DNA of 64,000 nt from Bacteroidetes Order II. bacterium. GTDB taxonomy: Bacteria; Bacteroidota; Rhodothermia; Rhodothermales; UBA2364. Of this stretch, positions 18,081 to 26,435 are shown one piece after another (the first letter of the stretch is position 1; each line of letters starts with the position of its first letter). Location: contig JAEUSQ010000018.1 of NCBI GenBank assembly GCA_016788705.1, positions 1-64,000 on the forward strand. Reading direction: 5' to 3'. Below the pieces are notes generated by a model. The model had not been told where the DNA came from. It made no database searches and saw only the letters and a list, made by a program, of their open reading frames with translations. Position numbers and translations under genes: made by a program.

Positions 18081-18974
18081 ATGAATGTATTTACCCAAAT
18101 AAGTGAGTGGAAATCAACGCTTTCGGAAGTGCCGGCCATGCCATTGGCCGATCGCCTGTTGATGGTAAATCCCACATTTTTTGATGTGGCTTATGTGATC
18201 AATCCGCACATGGAAGGGCAAATCGGAAACGTGAATCGCAAAAAAGCACTCAACGAATGGCAAAAAATCGTGGATTTGTATGCGTCTTTAGGGCTTTCGA
18301 TGGAGATTCTCAAGGGCGAACAAGGACTTCCAGATATGGTTTTTTGTGCCAATCAAACCCTTCCTTTTATTGGTACAAATGGGGAGAAGGGTGTTTTCTG
18401 TGCCCAGATGCATGCACCCGAACGAAAACCCGAAGTGGCTTTTTTTCAGGCTTACTTTGCGGAAAAAGGGTATAAAGTTAAGGCTTTGCCAGATGCTGCT
18501 GATTCCGACTTCGAGGGGATGGGGGATGCTTTGTGGCATCCGGGGAGGCGTCTTTTGTGGGGTGGATATGGTTTCAGAACTGGATTAGAGGTCTATGAAG
18601 GGCTGGCACGAGCATTAGAAGTTCCGGTACTTGCACTCGAATTGCGTGATCCGGAATTTTACCACTTAGATACTTGCATGTGCCTATTAGATGATTCGTC
18701 TGTGTTGGTGTACCCTGGTGCTTTTCAGCCACAAGGATTGGCCCTGATCCACGAAGTCTTCTCGAATGTTATTGAAGCTCCCGAAGACGAAGCCCGACGG
18801 TTGTTTGCCGTTAATGCCTTTTGTCCGGATCAACGACATGTCCTGATCCAAAATGGATGCTCCGAAACGGCAAGACGTCTTCAATGGGCAGGCTTTACCG
18901 TAATCCCATGCGAAACAGGGGAGTTTATAAAAGCGGGTGGGTCTGTATTCTGCATGAAACTCCATTATTGGTAA
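18081..18974 (+). CDS. Amidinotransferase-fold hydrolase (DDAH/arginine deiminase-like)
   Basis: 297 aa. Features of the pentein fold: LLMVNPTFFDVAYVINPHME at the N-terminus, PDMVFCANQTLPF, DSDFEGMGDALWHPGRRLLW with an acidic substrate-binding pair, a catalytic His at about residue 195 in EFYHLDTCMCLL, and the terminal nucleophile Cys291 in GGSVFCMKL. The Cys/His/acid set is complete, so the enzyme should be active on a guanidino or ureido compound such as an arginine derivative. Within the family, dimethylarginine dimethylaminohydrolase and N-omega-hydrolases are closest in layout. It starts 9 bp after xylA and probably shares its transcript, without an evident metabolic link. Confidence 0.82.
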   Translation: MNVFTQISEWKSTLSEVPAMPLADRLLMVNPTFFDVAYVINPHMEGQIGNVNRKKALNEWQKIVDLYASLGLSMEILKGEQGLPDMVFCANQTLPFIGTNGEKGVFCAQMHAPERKPEVAFFQAYFAEKGYKVKALPDAADSDFEGMGDALWHPGRRLLWGGYGFRTGLEVYEGLARALEVPVLALELRDPEFYHLDTCMCLLDDSSVLVYPGAFQPQGLALIHEVFSNVIEAPEDEARRLFAVNAFCPDQRHVLIQNGCSETARRLQWAGFTVIPCETGEFIKAGGSVFCMKLHYW

Positions 18975-19592
18975 ACAAGTTGATATTGTGGTGAACCAAG
19001 TATCGAACATGGTTCAAGAGGATCTACTTGATAAATTGGGCTTCGTTTTTGGTTTTGAATCAGGTAAATAAACAACGTAAGGGAAAAGTTCGTGCACTAC
19101 AGTAATAAATGCAAACAGGGTAGTCTATCCAAAGACTGGCTTATGAGGACTGTATAAAATGGAAAATTGCTCTTTAGACAAGAATCGGGACACAGAATGA
19201 TCTTGGAATTCAGATGACTTTTCCGTAACTTAACAAAAAATAAGAACGGCACCGAAGCAAAACTGGAGGAGGTACTGTTGTTTTGCATCCGATACCGTTC
19301 TTCAAACCACCAAACACCAAAAGGTACATCTACCAAGCCGTACCTTATAGAAAAAGGTAACAAGTCCGGAAAAAATATTTTTTTCGCCTTTCCGTTTGCT
19401 TTTTACGTTCTTTAGGGTTAAATACGCAACGCTTCCGCTTTCAAGACTTCTGGAGCCTCTGGATATGGGTTTTACACAAAATGAAACAGTCCAAGGCGTT
19501 TGTTGCACGGTTCGTGTCTGTCTGCGGAGGGTATCTGGCTTTCTAAGAATTTGCATTCGCATCCATAGACCATAAAACCTATCACCGCAGTT
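18975..19592. other. 618-bp non-coding region upstream of the T6SS-like operon
   Basis: No convincing gene on either strand. Minus-strand frames at 19097-19363 and 19302-19733 lack family resemblance, and the latter runs into the sheath gene. The region contains a long imperfect hairpin (19242-19302, listed separately). The promoter of the twelve-gene operon starting at 19593 should lie here, but no clear TTTG/TAnnTTTG pair was found close to the start. Confidence 0.45.
19242..19302 (-). terminator. Long two-part hairpin, terminator-like on the minus strand
   Basis: AAGAACGG (19242-19249) pairs with CCGTTCTT (19295-19302), and inside it GCAAAAC (19257-19263) pairs with GTTTTGC (19280-19286), separated by a small internal loop. 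On the minus strand the outer stem is followed by ATTTTTTG, the form of a Rho-independent terminator. However, no convincing minus-strand gene lies upstream, so it may instead be a structured leader or regulatory element of the T6SS-like operon. Confidence 0.5.
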
Positions 19593-21473
19593 ATGGAAAA
19601 CACATCTCCGATTCAGGAATTTCGTGTCAAAATGGGATTCTCCTCGACTCAAGGCGAGGAACCGCACGAAATGACTGCTTCTACGCCTTTTCGTTTGTTT
19701 CTGGCTTCTGACTTGACGCCTCATCTCATGCATGATGCCATATGGGACGGGGTAACCCGTTTGGTAAAGGTGGATAAATATACTTTTGCTGAATTGATGA
19801 TGTCTTGGAGGCCCACCATATCGCTCGAAGTTCCTAATTATTTAGACGCTTCACCCAAAACCCTGTCGCTGACATTAACTTTTGACCATATTCAAGGGTT
19901 TCAGCCAGATCGGTTGGTGGAGCAGTTGCCCTTGGTGAAGCGCTTTTTAGGTCTTAGGGATGCCTTCCTTATGGTCAAGCGAGATCAATTATCTCATCAA
20001 GCCTTTGCCGGAACAATTCAAACGCTGGGCTTTGGTCGTGAGGAAGCATTGCATTGGTCCGATCGAATCCGTTCGGTTCCCGACGAAAATGCCTTGCCTT
20101 CAACGCCGAATTCTGGTGGAGGTTTGGATAACTTGCTCAACTTGGTGGACTTAGGTGGTACGGTTACACCGCAAAAACCCGCTGGTGGAGATCCAATGGA
20201 TGCCCTTATTCGTGCATTAGCCGGTCAAAAAGCAGCTTCACCACCTAAACGTCCGATAGAAAAGGGGAAAAGTGCCTTGCAAGTAGCCCTTGAAGAGGTA
20301 GAAGGTAAGATTGCGCAACAACTGGATGTTGTGATTCATCATACAGCATATCAACAACTGGAATCGTCATGGCGCGGCTTGAAATTGTTGGTAGATCGTC
20401 TGGATTTCCGGAAAAATATCCGTTTAGAAGTGCTGTCGGTCAATAAGGAACAATTGAATACGGCATTGTATCATCAAGTCTTAATGCCTGCCTATCAGAC
20501 ACCTCCAGCAGTTCCTTTTGCAGCCTTGTTATTGGATTATACGTTTGGAGACGTGGCCATAGACCTGGATCGTCTTTCAGACATTGCAGAAACGGCTGCG
20601 AGTCTTCAAATTCCGGTAGTTGCTTCGGCGGCCACAAGACTTTGGACTGAACGTGATGCCTATGGACATCCAAGAATTCCGACCATTTTACAGCATCTAC
20701 AAAAGCCGGAATTTATGGGATGGCCCTTGTTGCGTGAACAACCTTCCTCTGGATGGATAGCGCTGGCGTTGCCACATGTGCTACTGAGAAGCCCTTATCG
20801 CTCTATGCAATTGATCGGTGGGCTGTCTTATGATGAAAAAACCCCTTCGGATGGCAGTGGACATTTGTGGGGGCGTGCGTCTTTGCCTGTTGGGGTGGGA
20901 ATGGCCCAAGGCTATATAAAGTATGCTTGGGGAACCGGATTTGTTGGGACTGGAAGCGCAGGTGAGCAACAGGATTACCCCATCCGAAAAGCCGACACCA
21001 ATAGCTCACCACTCTCCATGTGGCTAGATACGCATAAACAAGCTGAAATGACCGATGCCGGATTTACGGTTCTGGCTTCTCGGCCCAATTCGGATCGGGT
21101 GTATGTGGCTGGGGCACAAGTTTTTCAGAAAGTGGCGAATTATGTAGATCCTGATTCACGTGCGGAGGCACAACTTCATGCTTCCTTGGCCTGTAAGATG
21201 GTAACGGGTAAAATAACACAAGCCATTCTATTCGCCCAAAGTGGACTAAAATCTGGCTTGTCGTCTGAACAAATTCATGTCCAACTGGTGAGGCAACTCG
21301 AAAAGGTCTTATCCGAAGGCGGTCATGTGATTGCAGAAAACACAATAAAAGTAGAGGTAGGCGATAGTCCGCGTGTGACTGACCACTATGGAATTGGGAT
21401 TTGGATCAATTCCCCTGCCTCCATTTTGGGGGAGGAAGTGCGTATTGCACTCGGATTTGAGGTTCCAAAATAA
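19593..21473 (+). CDS. T6SS-like contractile sheath protein, TssB-TssC fusion
   Basis: 626 aa, longer than TssC (about 490) by roughly a TssB. The N-terminal part matches TssB/VipA: PFRLFLASDLTP, VTRLVKVDKYTFAELMMSW at about residues 54-72, TISLEVPN, then FDHIQGFQPDRLVEQLPLVK and FLGLRDAF at about 97-126. A Gly/Pro-rich linker (about 150-225) leads to a TssC/VipB part: LQVALEEVEGKIAQQLDVVI, HHTAYQQLESSWRGLKLLVD, IRLEVLSVNKEQL, and a C-terminal strand region IGIWINSPASILGEEVRIAL. Family knowledge: TssB and TssC normally are separate proteins that co-assemble as the contractile sheath around the Hcp tube. Here both lie in one chain, inferred from motif order. It is the first gene of the operon; a 100-bp gap precedes the next gene. 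Confidence 0.82.
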   Translation: MENTSPIQEFRVKMGFSSTQGEEPHEMTASTPFRLFLASDLTPHLMHDAIWDGVTRLVKVDKYTFAELMMSWRPTISLEVPNYLDASPKTLSLTLTFDHIQGFQPDRLVEQLPLVKRFLGLRDAFLMVKRDQLSHQAFAGTIQTLGFGREEALHWSDRIRSVPDENALPSTPNSGGGLDNLLNLVDLGGTVTPQKPAGGDPMDALIRALAGQKAASPPKRPIEKGKSALQVALEEVEGKIAQQLDVVIHHTAYQQLESSWRGLKLLVDRLDFRKNIRLEVLSVNKEQLNTALYHQVLMPAYQTPPAVPFAALLLDYTFGDVAIDLDRLSDIAETAASLQIPVVASAATRLWTERDAYGHPRIPTILQHLQKPEFMGWPLLREQPSSGWIALALPHVLLRSPYRSMQLIGGLSYDEKTPSDGSGHLWGRASLPVGVGMAQGYIKYAWGTGFVGTGSAGEQQDYPIRKADTNSSPLSMWLDTHKQAEMTDAGFTVLASRPNSDRVYVAGAQVFQKVANYVDPDSRAEAQLHASLACKMVTGKITQAILFAQSGLKSGLSSEQIHVQLVRQLEKVLSEGGHVIAENTIKVEVGDSPRVTDHYGIGIWINSPASILGEEVRIALGFEVPK

Positions 21474-21573
21474 GTAGGATAGTTTCTGTTTAATATGGTT
21501 TTGTCTTCTTGATAGCCACAGACAGGTGCTGAGCGATCATTAACCCACACACTAAACGTTATCTATTCCGCGC

Positions 21574-24500
21574 ATGCAAACAAACATTCGCGTTTCAATC
21601 CTGAAAGGGCCAATATCTGGTGATAAGGATGCCTTTCAATTTAGTCAGACCTTCAACATAGGTCGGGATGCCACGTGTCAAATCCATCTTCCCAGCCCTT
21701 TGGTGAGTCGCACACATGCAGATGTGTCGTTTGAAAATGGGCAATGGGTCTTGTATGACCGTAATAGTACGAACGGTATTTGGGTAAACGGTGCCCGTAT
21801 TGCTCGTGTTGTATTGGACACTACAAAGGAGGTGGAATTTGGTCGAAATGGTCCGTTATTGAGATTTGAGGTTGAGTCATTGGTCCGTTCTGTGGCAGAA
21901 ACGCCTATAACAACCCCAGAAGCAGGCTTGGCAACTTCCTTTTGGCAATCGTTGGGTGAGATCTCAGGAACAGCGCCCAGTTTTACAGAATCGCCCGTTC
22001 CTCAAACACCACCAGAAACGGTAGCCTCCGCTTTGGAATCTGGTTTTTTTGCTGCGTTATCAGGGGAGGTCACGCCGGATACGTCTTCTGCCAAGGTTAT
22101 GGGAGAAACATCCCCCCTTTCGGAAAAACCCTCCGTCGAGTCGGGCTTATTTACATCTGCAGACCCTTCAAACGAATCACTTTTTGCCAGCCGTCCTGAT
22201 GGGCCTGCTTTTGAAGACCTGAAAAATGTTCCCCACTTTGAGGAACCACCCACTAACGTCAGTGCTAAATCTGGATTGGAGTCGGGTTTTTTTCGTTCAT
22301 TATCGGAAATGGCTCCTGAGGTTCCTGTCACGCCGAGTTCAGCCGTCGGGTCTGATTCTTCTGGTGTAACTGGATTGGAATCGGGTTTTTTCCGTTCATT
22401 ATCGCAAATGGAAGAGGAAAGCCCATCGCTAAGCAGGGAAGCACCTGAACAGCCGGAACCAACATCAGCCGCAGAACCAACAACGGCCCCCTCATTAGGC
22501 ACAGGCTTTTTTGCTGCTTTAGCAGAGGAAGTGCCGCCAGAGGACACGCCACCTACCAGCACCGATTCTATTGTGCCGGCTTTGCCATCAGGCATTTTTC
22601 GGTCATTGTCCGAGTTGCCTCAGTCTGCCCCTGTGCCCACAGAGGACACGCCCGCTACGCCGGATGAAAACGTGGAACTGGGCTTCTCGTCTGGCATTAG
22701 TTCAGCCCTTCAAGACTTAAAAGGGTTATCTGGGAGCGTAGCGCCGGATGCACCTCAAGCCGGATTGAATACTGGTTTTTTTAAAGCGTTAGCGCATGTT
22801 GCAGGCGAGGCTCCGACATCGGCACCGCCGCAACCAGTCTCATGGGATTCGCCTGATAAGGCTGGTTGGGATACTGATGCGCCATCTCCATCCGCTGTAC
22901 CAGTCGTTACACCTTGGTCATCGGCTCCTCCTACGGATAAACCAGATTGGCTTCCTGCACAAACAGATTGGGGTAAAGAGAATACGCCGCCACACGTTGC
23001 GCCCGTTTACGAATGGAGTACTCCGGGGATGCCTGCTTCTCCTCCTGCGCCTACGGATGAACCATCTTCTGACAATCTGTTCAATCAATGGGGAACAGCG
23101 GAGGCGCCACCAGCGGGCGGATTGGAATGGGGGGCACCACCTGTTAAAGCAGGCACAGATTGGGAGATACCACAGCATCCTCAAAGTGCAGGAATGGATT
23201 GGGGTAGTGAACCCCCAGCCCGCGATAAACCAACTGCGGGTGAATGGGAAGCCGCGCAGCCATCGGCTATAGATCCTGGGTTTAGTTGGCAACCTGCGCC
23301 AAATTCTGGCCATAACGATTGGCACCCAACACCAAGTAGTGAAACACCCTTGCCTCCATCTTCGGATGCATGGTCCACGCCATCGGCCTCGGCTCCTGCA
23401 AATAATCCACCAGCCGATTGGGGTAGTGGGTCTAAGTGGGAACCATCCGCCATTGCCCCGTCGTATCAGGAAGCCTCAAAAACGCCCCCTTCTGCGCAAG
23501 GATCTGTTTCGGGCTATATGCGGAAGTTTGAATCTGGTCAAACTGCGGAAATGGGTTCGCGCACGCAGATGATGATGGCAGCATTTACGCGGATGAGTAA
23601 ACGGGATAAGCGTAAATATTACTACATCATTGGTATTGTAGCTGTTGCGTTGGTTATTGCGGCCATTTGGGCTTTTTGGAAGCACAACGAAAGCAGTTCA
23701 TTGGGGGAAGCATTGGATGCGTCGAATGTTGCTTTGACAACGCAGGATTCCTTAAATGTCGTTTTGTTTTATCAAATCAAGGAATTACAACTCAAATTCG
23801 CGAATGATTCCACCCTGAATACGAACAAAAAATTACGAGACGAAACAGCCAGAAAGATTATTGAAATGCAACAGGCCTATTCCGAAAAAATGCGTGCAAG
23901 ACCTCAATATAGGGCTGTGGTGAATTTGGCGAATTCAGGCAATGCAAGTGGAAATGTGGATAAATTGATCTATGACATTACGCGCCTATTTGGTGAAAAC
24001 GAAATGGTAATGCCTGCCGGATATGTTGAAAAAGTGAAACAGTATATCAAATATTGGCAGAGTAGTTCACGGTATGTAAATGCCTTGCGAACAGCGCAAG
24101 AAAATGGGTATGTGGAACCTATTGTAGCCAGTTTCATGAAGCGCGGAGTACCCCCACAGTTTTTTTATTTGGGCATGCAAGAAAGTAATTTTAATACCAA
24201 AATTGTGGGACCTCCCACCCGCTATGGGCATGCAAAAGGGATGTGGCAATTTATTCCAGCAACAGGCACACGGTATGGGTTGAAAATTGGTCCGTTGAAG
24301 GATGTAGGGGTGTATGACCCTGAAGACGAAAGGCACGACCACGTAAAAGCAGGAGAAGCGGCAGCTGGTTATATTGCCGATATTTATAAGACGGATGCAC
24401 AAGCTTCTGGACTGTGTGTTATGGCTTCGTACAACTGGGGAGAAGGAAATGTCATCAAACGAATCAGGGCCATGCCTAATAATCCTCGCGATCGGAATTT

Positions 24501-24765
24501 CTGGAATATGTACACCCAGACTTGGATGCCCGAAGAGACCAAAAATTACGTGTTTTATATTACCGCAGCAGCAGTTATTGGCGAAAACCCTCGCTTGTTT
24601 GGGTTTAATTTCGACAACCCACTGGCAGCGGCCATACAAAAGGTTGGTAGTGGGCAGTACGTAATGCCAGGAGGCGGCAGCCCTGCTTATTCAGATTTAC
24701 CACCCATGACTTTAGCGATGGATAGTGAACGGGAGCAATTGTTTAAATTCCGGACGTTCTGGTGA
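21574..24765 (+). CDS. FHA domain - disordered repeats - TM - lytic transglycosylase chimera
   Basis: 1063 aa with four regions. (1) FHA domain, residues about 25-100: FNIGRDATCQIHLPSPLVSR, then DRNSTNGIWVNGARI, a phosphothreonine reader. (2) Residues about 117-405: about nine copies of a short motif of the form SGFFRSLSE or TGFFAALAE, spaced 28-40 residues. (3) Residues about 420-640: Pro-rich with many acidic-Trp pairs (DWG, EWG, DWE). (4) A membrane segment at about 684-705 (YYIIGIVAVALVIAAIWAFW), then a periplasmic SLT domain with catalytic Glu870 in MQESNFNTKI, GHAKGMWQFIPATGTRYGL and ASYNWGEGNV. Inferred role: couples cytoplasmic phospho-signalling to local opening of peptidoglycan for assembly of the secretion apparatus. 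It lies 36 bp before the phosphatase gene. Confidence 0.88.
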   Translation: MQTNIRVSILKGPISGDKDAFQFSQTFNIGRDATCQIHLPSPLVSRTHADVSFENGQWVLYDRNSTNGIWVNGARIARVVLDTTKEVEFGRNGPLLRFEVESLVRSVAETPITTPEAGLATSFWQSLGEISGTAPSFTESPVPQTPPETVASALESGFFAALSGEVTPDTSSAKVMGETSPLSEKPSVESGLFTSADPSNESLFASRPDGPAFEDLKNVPHFEEPPTNVSAKSGLESGFFRSLSEMAPEVPVTPSSAVGSDSSGVTGLESGFFRSLSQMEEESPSLSREAPEQPEPTSAAEPTTAPSLGTGFFAALAEEVPPEDTPPTSTDSIVPALPSGIFRSLSELPQSAPVPTEDTPATPDENVELGFSSGISSALQDLKGLSGSVAPDAPQAGLNTGFFKALAHVAGEAPTSAPPQPVSWDSPDKAGWDTDAPSPSAVPVVTPWSSAPPTDKPDWLPAQTDWGKENTPPHVAPVYEWSTPGMPASPPAPTDEPSSDNLFNQWGTAEAPPAGGLEWGAPPVKAGTDWEIPQHPQSAGMDWGSEPPARDKPTAGEWEAAQPSAIDPGFSWQPAPNSGHNDWHPTPSSETPLPPSSDAWSTPSASAPANNPPADWGSGSKWEPSAIAPSYQEASKTPPSAQGSVSGYMRKFESGQTAEMGSRTQMMMAAFTRMSKRDKRKYYYIIGIVAVALVIAAIWAFWKHNESSSLGEALDASNVALTTQDSLNVVLFYQIKELQLKFANDSTLNTNKKLRDETARKIIEMQQAYSEKMRARPQYRAVVNLANSGNASGNVDKLIYDITRLFGENEMVMPAGYVEKVKQYIKYWQSSSRYVNALRTAQENGYVEPIVASFMKRGVPPQFFYLGMQESNFNTKIVGPPTRYGHAKGMWQFIPATGTRYGLKIGPLKDVGVYDPEDERHDHVKAGEAAAGYIADIYKTDAQASGLCVMASYNWGEGNVIKRIRAMPNNPRDRNFWNMYTQTWMPEETKNYVFYITAAAVIGENPRLFGFNFDNPLAAAIQKVGSGQYVMPGGGSPAYSDLPPMTLAMDSEREQLFKFRTFW

Positions 24766-24801
24766 GTCGGAAGCCCTATTTCTTCAGTATTCCATAACCA
24801 A

Positions 24802-26427
24802 ATGGCACAAAAACAAATGCCTCACCTGCTACAATTGGGTGAAAAAACCGATGTCGGCCGGGTTCGTACCGAAAACCAAGATGCTTGCGGGCATTTTGTG
24901 GGAATGCCACAGGACGATAAACCCGCAGTCCACCTGTATGTTGTGGCCGATGGTATGGGCGGTCATGCCGATGGCAGGATTGCGAGTAGCACGGCAGTTA
25001 GTACAATTGGCGAGGCTTATTTTTCTCGTCGTGTTGGCTCGGTACTCACTCGTTTAGAACACGCTTTTCAGGAAGCCAACCTCAATATCCACAAACTGTT
25101 GAAAGATTTGCCCGGTGGACAAATCATGGGGACTACTTGTACAGCTTTATTGGTAGAGGGAGATCGGGTTTTTGTTGCGCATGTTGGGGATAGCCGTTTA
25201 TATCGGATTCGTCCGGATAAAGCAGAGCAAATCTCGGAAGACCATACCATGATTTCTGCGATGGTAAAAAAAGGAATTCTGACCCCACAAGAGGCCGAAC
25301 GCCATCCACAAAGATCCATGTTGGAACGCGCTTTGGGGCCAGAGCCGCATGTAGAGGTGGATACCTTCGAGATAGACCGATTACATCTGAATGATGTATA
25401 TGTGCTTTGCAGTGATGGTCTCGGAGATGTGCATTTGCCAGAGATATCCGAAATTGTCCAGGCAATGCCCCCGCAAGAAGCGGCAGAGAAAATGGTGGTT
25501 CTTGCAAACGAACGAGGGGGGTTGGATAACTCGACTGTACAGGTGATTCGGGTGGCGCCATCCGATAAGCCCATTGAATATGTGACCTCAACCGCCTCTT
25601 TTGATGCCCAGCGGCACTACCAAAAGGCACATCCAACCGTTGCAACGGGTGTCTGGAACGCATTAGAACAACCGGAAGTGTGGCGAAACGACCGTGGACA
25701 TGCCGTCTTACCTCCACCGCCAGAAGCCAAAGACCGCCCAAAGTGGCTGATTCCATTGATTTCTGGTTTGGTTATGTTGATTGTGGTTGGGGCCGTTTGG
25801 TTCAACTTAGATTTACTGAACCGCTCTAAATCAGCTTCGGTAGCGTTACAAAATGAGCCTTATAATGAAAACGCTTATTCAAATACAAACCCGGTAACAG
25901 AACCGGAAACACCAAAAGCGGCTTATGGGACCCAAGACAATGTGGCTCCTTTAATATCTGATAATCCTCTGAGTAATGGATCCAAGCCATCAGCACTTCC
26001 GGGAATCACACCGCCAATAACTAGGGATAGCAAACCAGAGGCGGCAAGAATTACAACCAAACCAAAAGAAAATCCCGTTTCGAACAAGCCCGATCCTTTC
26101 AAGCCGGAGACAGAAAAGCCGCAAGAACAAGGAAAAGATGGTGCAAAGTTGGCGAGTGGATTGGCCGATGCGTGGCAAAATCTTCAGGCAGGAAATCACC
26201 AAGCGGCTGTGAGTCGGTTTATTGCGTTAGAATCTGAATTCGGGAAAACCCCTGAATATCGGGAAGAACGAAGCAAAGCGGCAAAAAAATTGATGTCGTT
26301 AGGAGATGGTAAACGGGCAACGCCGGCAACCGCCTTGGATTTGTACCGAAAGTCTCAACAACTCTTGGATAGCGAAACAATCCAAAGCCGAATTACGGAA
26401 ATTCAAAAAATGGAAACCAATAATTAA
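24802..26427 (+). CDS. PP2C-type Ser/Thr phosphatase with membrane anchor (TagG/PppA-like)
   Basis: 541 aa. Phosphatase domain, residues about 10-255: GRVRTENQDACG, VVADGMGGHADG with metal ligand Asp50, GTTCTALLVEGDRVFVAHVG followed by DSRLYRIR, LCSDGLGDV, and GLDNSTVQVIRV. A membrane helix (LIPLISGLVMLIVVGAVWF) lies at about 316-334. Beyond it are a Pro/Asn-rich linker and a helical C-terminal domain (SGLADAWQNLQAGNHQAAVS, ATALDLYRKSQQLLDSETIQ) predicted outside the inner membrane. Family knowledge: in T6SS clusters PppA removes phosphate from threonines of Fha and so switches secretion off. Membrane-anchored versions with an extra helical periplasmic part are less usual. It is followed by the kinase gene after 8 bp. 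Confidence 0.9.
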   Translation: MAQKQMPHLLQLGEKTDVGRVRTENQDACGHFVGMPQDDKPAVHLYVVADGMGGHADGRIASSTAVSTIGEAYFSRRVGSVLTRLEHAFQEANLNIHKLLKDLPGGQIMGTTCTALLVEGDRVFVAHVGDSRLYRIRPDKAEQISEDHTMISAMVKKGILTPQEAERHPQRSMLERALGPEPHVEVDTFEIDRLHLNDVYVLCSDGLGDVHLPEISEIVQAMPPQEAAEKMVVLANERGGLDNSTVQVIRVAPSDKPIEYVTSTASFDAQRHYQKAHPTVATGVWNALEQPEVWRNDRGHAVLPPPPEAKDRPKWLIPLISGLVMLIVVGAVWFNLDLLNRSKSASVALQNEPYNENAYSNTNPVTEPETPKAAYGTQDNVAPLISDNPLSNGSKPSALPGITPPITRDSKPEAARITTKPKENPVSNKPDPFKPETEKPQEQGKDGAKLASGLADAWQNLQAGNHQAAVSRFIALESEFGKTPEYREERSKAAKKLMSLGDGKRATPATALDLYRKSQQLLDSETIQSRITEIQKMETNN

Positions 26428-26435
26428 TCAACATC

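Noticed and set aside
18985-19070. Small plus-strand frame (about 27 codons) after the amidinotransferase-fold gene
   Set aside because: Starts only with GTG, no ribosome-binding site or homology; could be chance.
19302-19733. 143-codon minus-strand frame before the sheath gene
   Set aside because: Very basic, overlaps the start of the sheath gene, no family resemblance.
22002-22595. 197-codon open frame antisense to the FHA-transglycosylase gene
   Set aside because: It mirrors the low-complexity Ser/Pro/Glu repeats of the sense gene; no start context or family resemblance.
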